From the NCBI GenBank assembly GCA_944363655.1, contig CALVUU010000021.1, forward strand, positions 1-6,824: a DNA stretch of 6,824 bases. Direction: 5' to 3'. Positions 1 to 6,229 of the stretch are shown here, one piece after another. The notes beneath the pieces were generated by a model. The model saw only the letters and a program-made list of their open reading frames with translations. It was not told where the DNA came from and did not search any database. A program made the translations under genes and the position numbers. The DNA is from an uncultured Bacilli bacterium. Its GTDB lineage: Bacteria; Bacillota_I; Bacilli_A; RF39; UBA660. Position 1 is the first letter of the stretch. The number at the start of each line of letters is the position of its first letter.

Positions 1-430
1 TTGTTTTAACAGTATCTTTAAAAAGATCATATCTTAAATCAAATAAAGGTATTTTACTATCAGGCGAATAAAATATTTTTTTAAAATCATCTTTTGTTAA
101 TTTATTCAAAAATTCTATATCTAAAAAACCTTTATTAGATTCTACTTCTCTTATAATTGAATAAAATAAAGCCTCAGACCCTTTTATAATATTACCTTTA
201 TATTCAATTTTAAATTTTGGCTTTTGCCAAAAACAAAAATTTAAACTTTCTATTATAAAAGCTAAAATAATTTTTTCCTTTTCGTTTAAATTTAAAGAAG
301 TAAAATTATACCAATGTTGATAATTTGGCTTCCCTAAACTCTTTATAAAACTATCTAATTGAGTATAATTAATTTTTACATAATCACTATTCTCCACTAC
401 ATATTTCAATTGTTCTCTTACATCATTCAT
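1..430 (-). CDS. Queuosine salvage (DUF2419/Qng1-like) protein, C-terminus cut by window edge
   Basis: This gene runs off the left edge: 143 N-terminal residues are visible, and family members are usually about 300-340. It starts at ATG 430, with AAGGAGA about seven bases upstream, and lies three bases after the stop of the kinase gene. The visible part follows the DUF2419 layout as I remember it: an N-terminal VVENSDYVKIN segment, W40, the hallmark NFCFW (64-68) followed by KPKFKIEYKG, then GSEALFYSI (84-92), and finally IPLFDLRYDLF (127-137). Characterised members (eukaryotic and some bacterial Qng1) are N-glycosidases that release queuine from queuosine 5'-monophosphate. By inference, this protein acts on a 7-deazaguanine or similar nucleotide. 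It is apparently the seventh gene of the operon. The bacterial substrate may differ, and the catalytic half is mostly outside the window. I am fairly confident of the family and not of the exact reaction. Confidence 0.75.
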   Translation of the reverse strand, partial: MNDVREQLKYVVENSDYVKINYTQLDSFIKSLGKPNYQHWYNFTSLNLNEKEKIILAFIIESLNFCFWQKPKFKIEYKGNIIKGSEALFYSIIREVESNKGFLDIEFLNKLTKDDFKKIFYSPDSKIPLFDLRYDLFKDTVKT

Positions 431-433
431 AAC

Positions 434-970
434 TTATCTCCTTTTTATTTTTCTCAATATTTCATTTGTACAAAATTTTATGTCTTTACTATTATCAACT
501 AATATAATGTTATCATATTTGAATGATAATTGTAAATAAACAGAATTTTCATATTCAAAAAAATCCTGATTAAACTGTTCATTTCTTTCTACCAACCTTT
601 GCTCTATAATTTCTTTAGGAACAGTTAGAATAATTATTAAATCAGGTTTATAGTGAAAAGAAGCAATTTGATCTACACACTCATTTACAGTTTTACTTTC
701 TTGATATGATAATCGAATATATGTTGAAAAATAACAACGATCAAAAATAGTACAACTTTTTTCTTTTAGTGCATCATAGTACGCTGCAATATGTCCTATC
801 TCATATATTTTTCGTTGTAATTGAGGTTGTAACTCTCTTGCAAAAGGTATATATGGTCTAAACCACTCAGGTACTGATTTTGAAGCTTTAAAATTATAAT
901 ATTTAACTAAATAATCTATCAATGTTGATTTTCCACTACAGTTAGTTCCTTCAATTGCTATAATTGACAT
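434..970 (-). CDS. P-loop nucleoside/nucleotide kinase, thymidylate-kinase-like
   Basis: The product is a cytosolic 178-residue P-loop kinase. The Walker A motif GTNCSGKST is at residues 8-16, directly after the first strand MSIIAIEG. The FDR motif (76-78) after a strand is the DR typical of thymidylate kinases and deoxynucleoside kinases. A strand PDLIIILTVP (109-118) leads into a lid-like helix with EQRLVERN (123-130). The family transfers the gamma-phosphate of ATP to a nucleoside or nucleoside monophosphate. At 178 residues it is shorter than housekeeping thymidylate kinases (about 205-215), and its central region is divergent, so I read it as a specialised paralogue of this operon and not the cell's Tmk. 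It starts at ATG 970 with AGAGGCGG upstream, two bases after the preceding stop. The substrate cannot be told from the sequence; a modified nucleoside is the contextual guess. Confidence 0.8.
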   Translation of the reverse strand: MSIIAIEGTNCSGKSTLIDYLVKYYNFKASKSVPEWFRPYIPFARELQPQLQRKIYEIGHIAAYYDALKEKSCTIFDRCYFSTYIRLSYQESKTVNECVDQIASFHYKPDLIIILTVPKEIIEQRLVERNEQFNQDFFEYENSVYLQLSFKYDNIILVDNSKDIKFCTNEILRKIKRR

Positions 971-972
971 AT

Positions 973-2985
973 TTACCGCCTCTTTAAAACCAAAATTCTT
1001 TTCTGATTATTATTTCTTGATCCAACCACATCAGATGTTAAAAAATCTATATCCCATTTTTTATAATCTATAGACTCCTCTATCTCAGCCTGTGTAAAAA
1101 ACTTTTGAGAAAAACTATATTCTTCTTGTTCATCATCAGACATTGTTTTTAAATATTTAGTTGTTTCAATACCAGTTTCATCATCATAATGTCTACTAAT
1201 TTCTAATTTTACAGGAGAACTATCAAAAAGCAATTTATAAAATTCAGAATCTATTTTATCTCGCCATTCTTTGTTAAAAACATCTAAAATAACAAAAGCA
1301 TTATCAGCAGACAATTCTGTCATTTTAGCAATTACTTTTCTCAAATATTCTTTATTTTCATAACAATTATATAAGCTATATAAATATTTAAATAATATAC
1401 CTGGTCGATAATGAAAGAAATCATCTTTAGAAAAAATAAAATCCTTATCTACATTCAAAAAAGAATAGTCAGAAAAATCAACGCCATACACATTTTTATA
1501 ATTTCTTTTAACTAATTCATTAGCTATTCTTCCATATCCACACATAACATCTAAAACAGGCTCTTTTTTATCTATAAATACTTTTTCTAAAAAATCACAT
1601 TCTGTTTGTGTATATCCAGGCATAACCTTTGATGTATAATTATGATACATACCTATATCATCAAAATTAGACAACTTTAATATTACTTCACTATTCATTT
1701 TAGTATTATCTAATTCAGGTTTAACCAATTCTTGAACATTAACTTCATATTTTAAAGACATATCAAAAATATTTTTATTATTATAAAATGACAAAAAACT
1801 TAACAACATTAGCAAATAATTTTTATATAAAATAGGGTTATATTTAAATCTATTTACTTTTAAATCATTAATAAATGAACCAAAAATAGTATTAACAGAA
1901 TATTTTTCAATTCCTTCAAAATACAAATCGTTATTACCATATACACTAAATTTAGATATGATATTTTCTATATAACTATCATCTTCTATTTTACTATTCG
2001 AAAAAGCAACATATCCAAACAATTTAGCTAATGCGTCTAGCAAATATTGTCTATCATATTCATTTTTTTGCATTTCATTAATATAATCATCAAAAGAACA
2101 TCTATAACTTTTATTATTTATAAAATTAAATGGATTCATTTTTCTATTAATTGGATTATCAACAGCAAAAATAATTGGATATTTTGTATTAGATGTAGTA
2201 TTTTTTTCTTCAAAAACATTTTTACCATATTTATTGAATTCATCAAGTAATTGTCTTTTTAAATTTTCTGGAAAATATATATTGTTAGCATACAAGTTTA
2301 GATAATTACTATTATCGATTTTATTATTTTTAAAAAAGTTATTAATATTTTTTATCATCTTTTGACGCACTTCTTTAAAACCTATATTATCATAATTACT
2401 ATTAAAACCTTTTAAAATAGCATCTGCTAATATACCAAAATAAATGTTATTATCTACAATAATATTAGAGAAATCTAAATGAATATAGTGATCTTCGCCA
2501 TCACCACTAACAAATGATGGCGATAAAAAGTTTACAATTATTCTGCTATTATCAGAACCATATGCAAAAAACAAACCAGTATTTCTATTATGGGCAATTT
2601 TCTTTAAAGGGATTCTTGTTTCCAAATTTGCTATTCTTTTAATTAACTCTATATTTACTAAGTTAATAGTACTCTTGGTGCCACGATATTTACCACTTAA
2701 TCTTATAATATCTATTACTTTACTTTTTAATAAATGTAAATCAGAAACTAAATATTTCTTTTCAAAATCAAATGGAATTTTTTCTAATTCCTCTATTAAA
2801 GAATCTAATTGCTCAACATCTTTATATACTATCATAAAATCATAATCACCTTGTATAGTATCCGAATACTTTACAGAATCATAAGCAAATCCACCACCAG
2901 TAACCAAAGCATAATATTCGTTTTTATTTGCTAATAATTGATTTATTTCTTTACAAAACAGATTACCTTTTTCTTTATAATTCAT
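973..2985 (-). CDS. Nucleotidyltransferase-like domain fused to SAM-dependent methyltransferase
   Basis: This is a large, apparently soluble protein of 670 residues with two recognisable parts. The N-terminus looks like a DNA-polymerase-beta-type nucleotidyltransferase: strand ALVTGGG (26-32), then GDYDFMIV (46-53) supplying the DxD metal pair D47/D49. D92 in KVIDIIRL is a candidate third acidic residue. Residues about 110-440 are mostly helical-looking with no motif I recognise. The C-terminus is a Rossmann methyltransferase: motif I VLDVMCGYGR (477-486), then VYGVDFSDY (499-507) with D503 ending strand 2 as the likely ribose-binding acid, and strand FVILDVF (564-570). Inference: it attaches a nucleotidyl group and methylates the same or a related substrate. 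The start is ATG 2985 after a GGGGG site, 12 bases past the preceding TAG. The reading frame is open throughout with no sign of frameshift. The methyltransferase call is firm; the nucleotidyltransferase call is moderate and the substrate unknown. Confidence 0.75.
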   Translation of the reverse strand: MNYKEKGNLFCKEINQLLANKNEYYALVTGGGFAYDSVKYSDTIQGDYDFMIVYKDVEQLDSLIEELEKIPFDFEKKYLVSDLHLLKSKVIDIIRLSGKYRGTKSTINLVNIELIKRIANLETRIPLKKIAHNRNTGLFFAYGSDNSRIIVNFLSPSFVSGDGEDHYIHLDFSNIIVDNNIYFGILADAILKGFNSNYDNIGFKEVRQKMIKNINNFFKNNKIDNSNYLNLYANNIYFPENLKRQLLDEFNKYGKNVFEEKNTTSNTKYPIIFAVDNPINRKMNPFNFINNKSYRCSFDDYINEMQKNEYDRQYLLDALAKLFGYVAFSNSKIEDDSYIENIISKFSVYGNNDLYFEGIEKYSVNTIFGSFINDLKVNRFKYNPILYKNYLLMLLSFLSFYNNKNIFDMSLKYEVNVQELVKPELDNTKMNSEVILKLSNFDDIGMYHNYTSKVMPGYTQTECDFLEKVFIDKKEPVLDVMCGYGRIANELVKRNYKNVYGVDFSDYSFLNVDKDFIFSKDDFFHYRPGILFKYLYSLYNCYENKEYLRKVIAKMTELSADNAFVILDVFNKEWRDKIDSEFYKLLFDSSPVKLEISRHYDDETGIETTKYLKTMSDDEQEEYSFSQKFFTQAEIEESIDYKKWDIDFLTSDVVGSRNNNQKRILVLKRR

Positions 2986-2997
2986 ATTTACTACCCC

Positions 2998-3846
2998 CTA
3001 CAATTTAAAATACATTGAACCTACTTTTTTCTTAGTAAACACTTTAGTTCGTGCATACATATTCTCCATTGGTAAATAAATACCATTTGATTTTGTATTG
3101 ATAATATATTCAGCAATTATATTATAAATTGTATATAACTTATCATTACGTTCTTTTGCTTTAGCATCATCCCAGCCCATTTTCATATAAAAATTATTAT
3201 TATATTTTCTAAATGACTCATAATTATTACCATTAATAATACTAGAATCAACAAATCCTCTCTGATATTTACTATCAGGAAAATAACTTGATAAAAAATC
3301 AATATCTGCACATTCCAAATATTTAATGGCATATTCCTTAAATAGATTTTTATTAACCTCTAATTCCTTTTCCCAATTTGGATTTTTAAGTTCATCACAA
3401 TTCTCTAAAAAAATATCTGCATATAAACAATGAATATTATGTAAAATATTCTCCTTATCTAGTAATTGTTTCATTTGAAAAAGTTTTTGTATTTTAATAG
3501 TAGTAGTTTTACCTAACCTATCTTTGTATCCATCATCATTATAACCAGGACAAAAAATAGCATAAAAGTTAATTGGAATCCCATCAATACTTTGTAATAC
3601 ATAATCAAAAAAGATTTCTAAATCATTTCTATCGTTATATCTTGTATCAAATATTTCTTTTAATTTTATTAACAAAGAATATAAATAATAAAACTTTTCT
3701 TCATTCATGTTAATTTTTTGTTTTACTAAACTAGAATAGCCATGTTTTTCCATAGCTGTTAATATAGATTTAATTTCCTTTTTAGAGTCATCACCAACAT
3801 TGATTAAATATCTGTCATACAATTCTTTATGAGTTAAGATCTGCAT
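2998..3846 (-). CDS. Conserved-looking protein of unknown function (282 residues)
   Basis: I do not recognise this family. It has no signal peptide or membrane segment, so it is probably cytosolic. The most constrained-looking stretch is a hydrophobic strand INFYAIF (92-98) ending in CPGYNDDGY (99-107), then KDRLGKTTT (108-116), a long helix (about 117-133), and a second strand IHCLYADIFLEN (138-149). This strand-loop-helix-strand order suggests a Rossmann-like core. It loosely recalls isonitrile synthases (DIT1/PvcA) and cyclodipeptide synthases, but I see neither family's full signature. Later landmarks are MGWDDAKAKERND (223-235) and LPMENMYARTKVF (258-270), dense in polar residues and possibly active-site. 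The gene starts at ATG 3846 with GGAG six bases upstream, and its first 20 bases overlap the end of folE2, so it is probably translationally coupled to it. Real-gene confidence is high; function is unassigned. Confidence 0.9.
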   Translation of the reverse strand: MQILTHKELYDRYLINVGDDSKKEIKSILTAMEKHGYSSLVKQKINMNEEKFYYLYSLLIKLKEIFDTRYNDRNDLEIFFDYVLQSIDGIPINFYAIFCPGYNDDGYKDRLGKTTTIKIQKLFQMKQLLDKENILHNIHCLYADIFLENCDELKNPNWEKELEVNKNLFKEYAIKYLECADIDFLSSYFPDSKYQRGFVDSSIINGNNYESFRKYNNNFYMKMGWDDAKAKERNDKLYTIYNIIAEYIINTKSNGIYLPMENMYARTKVFTKKKVGSMYFKL

Positions 3847-4618
3847 TTAGCTCTCCCATTGAATAAACATTATGTTGATGAATTGATTCATTGTTTACTA
3901 ATTCTACCCTTATATCTCCAACAGAATAATAATTATGAATAGCTATTATAGTATCTCTAATTAAGTCTTCTGAAAACTTAGGATTTTCATAAGCCTTTTC
4001 AGTAATGTATTGCTCATCTTCTCTTTTAACAGTACTATAAACAGGTGAACTAAATTGATGTTCCATAATATCAATAATTTTTTCAACATCTATACTTTCA
4101 ATATTACCTGTTAACGAAACTTTTAAATTACATATTTGATTATGTGCACCATACTTAGAAATTGCTTTTGAACATGGGCAAAGCATTGTACCAACAGTTT
4201 CTACAATCAATTTATTACTAACACTTTTATCAATAATATCACTAATTATTGTAATTTTAGAAGATAAATAAGAATCCTTTTTAGATATAGGTGTTAATCT
4301 TTTGTTAATTAAATCGAATGATAATATTAAATTAGCACCTTTAGTTTCTGATCTTTCTGCAACTTCTTTAGTTATATCATTAATATCACCCAATGAAATA
4401 TTTTTGTTTATTAATGAATCATTAATGACTTCAGAAATTCTACTCAAGTGAGCACCTTTTAAGTTCCTATCTAAAACTACTGTAGAAGTAATAGTTGCAA
4501 TAGTAGGAAAAATATTGTTCTTATTTTTAAATATTATTGGCAATTTATAATCACAAATTCCTATATTATTAACCTCTATATTCCTTAAATCTTTATTTTT
4601 ATGAATATCTACTAGCAT
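3827..4618 (-). CDS. folE2: GTP cyclohydrolase FolE2 (type IB)
   Basis: FolE2 converts GTP to 7,8-dihydroneopterin triphosphate and formate, the first step towards folate, biopterin and 7-deazaguanines. It is the metal-flexible, often zinc-independent alternative to FolE. Family landmarks are present and in order: GAHLSR (55-60), LCPCSKAIS (146-154) with the catalytic or metal-binding C147, GAHNQ (157-161) with H159, SPVYSTVKREDEQYITEKAY (191-210), NPKF (212-215) and ESIHQH (244-249). At 263 residues it is full length, and no key residue is missing. It starts at ATG 4618 with GGAGG nine bases upstream, and its first 20 bases overlap the upstream kinase gene. Neither folate genes nor queD/queE/queC neighbours are visible. 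A zinc-responsive role is therefore less likely than a dedicated role in this operon. Function at the level of the reaction is near certain; the pathway is inferred. Confidence 0.97.
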   Translation of the reverse strand: MLVDIHKNKDLRNIEVNNIGICDYKLPIIFKNKNNIFPTIATITSTVVLDRNLKGAHLSRISEVINDSLINKNISLGDINDITKEVAERSETKGANLILSFDLINKRLTPISKKDSYLSSKITIISDIIDKSVSNKLIVETVGTMLCPCSKAISKYGAHNQICNLKVSLTGNIESIDVEKIIDIMEHQFSSPVYSTVKREDEQYITEKAYENPKFSEDLIRDTIIAIHNYYSVGDIRVELVNNESIHQHNVYSMGELNADLNS

Positions 4619-5468
4619 TATTTAAAGCCTCCTTTACTTTCTCTAATAATTGTTCGTTTTCCAATACATTTAACCATTTTGTATCATTTTTAACAACATA
4701 ATTTTCAGATAAGAATCCTTTTTCAAACAAATAAACATCTTTAATTAAATTATAAATAACACAAAATTTTATTATTTTACTAAGACTATTATATTCTAAA
4801 TCAATAAGATGATTATTTTCAAAATAAACTTTAAAACAGTTTTCTATTTCTTCAATATTAAAATCATTGTTTTTCAAAAAAAACCACATAATTATTCTAA
4901 CTAAATCTATTAGCCTATTTCCTATATAACTATTTCCAAAATCAATTATATAAACAGTATTATTATTTACTAGTACATTCTCTTTTTTTATGTCAGAATG
5001 CACTATACATTTTGGCATTTTATCAAAAGGTATATCTTTAACATCTTCCAAAATCGAATTAATTAAATGAATTTTTTGCTTTAAAAAATTTGATTTTTTA
5101 CTTACAACATAATATTTACTCAATCTTTCAAAATTTTCTATTGTATTTATTGATTTTTCTTCCAAATCTTCATATGGAATATTATGAAGTTTTTTTAACT
5201 GTTTTAAAAGTTCAGTAATAAATTTAATATCAATTTCCAAAGGATTACTTCCCTCAATATAATCTAATAACATTACATTTTTATTATAAACACTAAAATG
5301 AGCTAACAGATTTGGCACGTTCAAATTATATTTTTTTAAAATTAGCAATGTATTTATCTCACAATCATTATTAAATTCTGTCATTCTTAAAATATACTTT
5401 TTATTATTTATAACTAATTTATATACATCATTAAGATTACCATTTTCAATTTTCTTTATGCTTTCCAT
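4599..5468 (-). CDS. APH/choline-kinase-family small-molecule kinase
   Basis: The product is a soluble 289-residue kinase of the aminoglycoside phosphotransferase/choline kinase fold. Numbering from the ATG, an N-lobe (NGNLNDVYKL, then KKYILRMTE) is followed by E37 as a likely helix-C acid and the hinge-like LLDYIEGSNP (67-76). The Brenner-type catalytic loop HSDIKKENVL (157-166) has catalytic D159 and metal-binding N164, and the metal-binding loop IIDFGN (174-179) has D176. Such enzymes phosphorylate a hydroxyl on a small molecule such as choline, a sugar, an amino alcohol or an antibiotic. The context suggests a biosynthetic substrate, not drug resistance, though resistance by phosphorylation cannot be excluded. 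An in-frame TTG at 5480 would add four residues, but the GGAG at 5478-5475 fits ATG 5468 with six-base spacing, so I chose ATG. The gene begins one base after the CYTH stop. Confidence 0.9.
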   Translation of the reverse strand: MESIKKIENGNLNDVYKLVINNKKYILRMTEFNNDCEINTLLILKKYNLNVPNLLAHFSVYNKNVMLLDYIEGSNPLEIDIKFITELLKQLKKLHNIPYEDLEEKSINTIENFERLSKYYVVSKKSNFLKQKIHLINSILEDVKDIPFDKMPKCIVHSDIKKENVLVNNNTVYIIDFGNSYIGNRLIDLVRIIMWFFLKNNDFNIEEIENCFKVYFENNHLIDLEYNSLSKIIKFCVIYNLIKDVYLFEKGFLSENYVVKNDTKWLNVLENEQLLEKVKEALNNASRYS

Positions 5469-5469
5469 T

Positions 5470-6114
5470 TTACTCTCCAAAAATACAATTTTTTAACTCC
5501 GGCATATCAGATTCAAATGTAACGAACTTAGTTGCTGTTTTCCCTTGTTCTTTACATAATTCATTATATTTATCATCCCAAGATAAACTATAAGCATCTT
5601 CTAATTTTAAACCCAACCTGTCTATCCACCAATTTAATGATATAGAGTCATCAGTTTTGCTTTCAATCTCAATAGCTGTAGCAAATGGATACTCATCCAC
5701 AACTATTTCTACTTCTTTATTAGAAAAAACACTCCTATATCTTTCATAACTCTCTACAAGTCTCATACCAATAACTTCATTCAATATATACATTAAATTA
5801 TTATACTCATTTGGATTTAAATTAATTTCAACTTCCCTTTCCTTATGAATTTTATTATCAATTTTATCTTTTTTTAAACGCTGTTTCCATGATACTTTTA
5901 ACTTACTAAACGATTCACATTTTGACAATCTAATTCTAAATCTGCCGTCAACTTGCAATGAATAAAAAGACTTAGAAATTTCTGGATGATCAAATTGCTG
6001 AGTTACCTCATAAAATCTACCATCAAAAGAAAGCGAATCTATATCCTTTAAATAAGATATAATTTTTGTAGATTCATTTTTATTAAAATAAAATCTAACC
6101 TCCGTTTCAAACAC
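5470..6114 (-). CDS. CYTH-domain (triphosphate tunnel) enzyme
   Basis: This is the first gene of the operon, encoding 214 soluble residues. The CYTH superfamily (class IV adenylyl cyclase CyaB, thiamine triphosphatase, inorganic triphosphatase) binds triphosphates in a beta tunnel lined with charged side chains. The alternating pattern is clear: N-terminal ETEVRF (3-8), an ExExR form of the usual ExExK; GRFRIRLS (57-64); KLKVSWKQR (71-79); REVEINL (93-99); YERYRSVF (123-130); VEIVVDEY (135-142) and AIEIES (147-152). Inference: it hydrolyses or cyclises a triphosphate, and the dihydroneopterin triphosphate made by FolE2 is one attractive candidate. The start is GTG 6114, with AAAAGGAGG ending seven bases upstream. 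An ATG at 6116 is out of frame, and an in-frame TGA lies just upstream, which excludes a longer start. The family call is good; phosphatase versus cyclase is undecided. Confidence 0.85.
   Translation of the reverse strand: MFETEVRFYFNKNESTKIISYLKDIDSLSFDGRFYEVTQQFDHPEISKSFYSLQVDGRFRIRLSKCESFSKLKVSWKQRLKKDKIDNKIHKEREVEINLNPNEYNNLMYILNEVIGMRLVESYERYRSVFSNKEVEIVVDEYPFATAIEIESKTDDSISLNWWIDRLGLKLEDAYSLSWDDKYNELCKEQGKTATKFVTFESDMPELKNCIFGE
5475..5478 (-). promoter_or_regulatory. Ribosome binding site deciding the ATG start of the APH-type kinase
   Basis: GGAG (5478-5475) lies inside the last codons of the CYTH gene, six bases before ATG 5468. A start at the in-frame TTG 5480 would place this site inside the coding region and leave the gene without one, so ATG 5468 is preferred. 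Confidence 0.75.
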
Positions 6115-6121
6115 ATTATTG

Positions 6122-6130
6122 CCTCCTTTT
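6122..6130 (-). promoter_or_regulatory. Ribosome binding site deciding the GTG start of the CYTH gene
   Basis: AAAAGGAGG (6130-6122) ends seven bases before GTG 6114 and five before an out-of-frame ATG at 6116. Only the GTG opens the CYTH frame, and the spacing suits it. The overlapping ATG could compete and lower expression. Confidence 0.85.
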
Positions 6131-6179
6131 CATTTAAAATATTAAAAAGAAGATTTTAGTAATTTTAAATTTGTTAATG

Positions 6180-6202
6180 ATACTCCTCTTTTCGAGGCAT
6201 AT
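6180..6202. promoter_or_regulatory. Imperfect palindrome at the predicted transcription start, candidate operator
   Basis: Two nine-base arms (ATATGCCTC and GAGGAGTAT on the minus strand) match as an inverted repeat at seven of nine positions around a five-base GAAAA centre. The site overlaps the last two bases of the -10 and the predicted start. It is the most G/C-containing stretch of the intergenic region. It could be an operator bound by the adjacent XRE-like protein. Alternatively, its inner CCTC/GAGG could form a small hairpin at the 5' end of the transcript. Confidence 0.4.
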
Positions 6203-6229
6203 CTTACCATTTTTTTCCTTGAAAGTCAA
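6201..6229 (-). promoter_or_regulatory. Sigma-A-type promoter of the seven-gene operon
   Basis: On the minus strand, -35 TTGACT (6229-6224) and -10 TAAGAT (6206-6201) are separated by exactly 17 bases. TGG immediately before the -10 makes an extended -10. A start of transcription near 6194 would give a leader of about 80 bases before GTG 6114. The -35 matches consensus at five of six positions and the -10 at four of six. This is the best promoter in the window upstream of the operon. It shows the operon can be expressed independently of the regulator gene upstream. Confidence 0.75.

Noticed and set aside
2047..2250. A 67-codon plus-strand open frame rich in Ile and Phe
   Set aside because: It lies wholly inside the coding region of the nucleotidyltransferase-methyltransferase fusion, opposite strand, with no ribosome binding site. 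Its composition is what the reverse of Asn/Lys-rich coding gives.
3827..4618. folE2 as a zinc-starvation paralogue
   Set aside because: That context usually shows a Zur box and zinc transport or ribosomal-protein paralogues. None is visible here, and the gene is embedded mid-operon among nucleotide enzymes.
4599..5468. Aminoglycoside resistance gene
   Set aside because: The fold is shared, but no subclass-specific resistance signature is recognisable, and the gene is locked by overlaps into a biosynthetic-looking operon.
6094..6116. A start at ATG 6116 for the first operon gene
   Set aside because: That ATG is two bases out of the CYTH frame and opens only a very short reading frame. GTG 6114 gives the full CYTH protein.
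6115..6200. Possible preQ1 or folate riboswitch in the operon leader, looked for because of FolE2 and the Qng1-like gene
   Set aside because: The leader is about 80 bases and almost all A/T. It lacks the C-rich loop and pseudoknot pattern of preQ1 aptamers and anything like a tetrahydrofolate aptamer.
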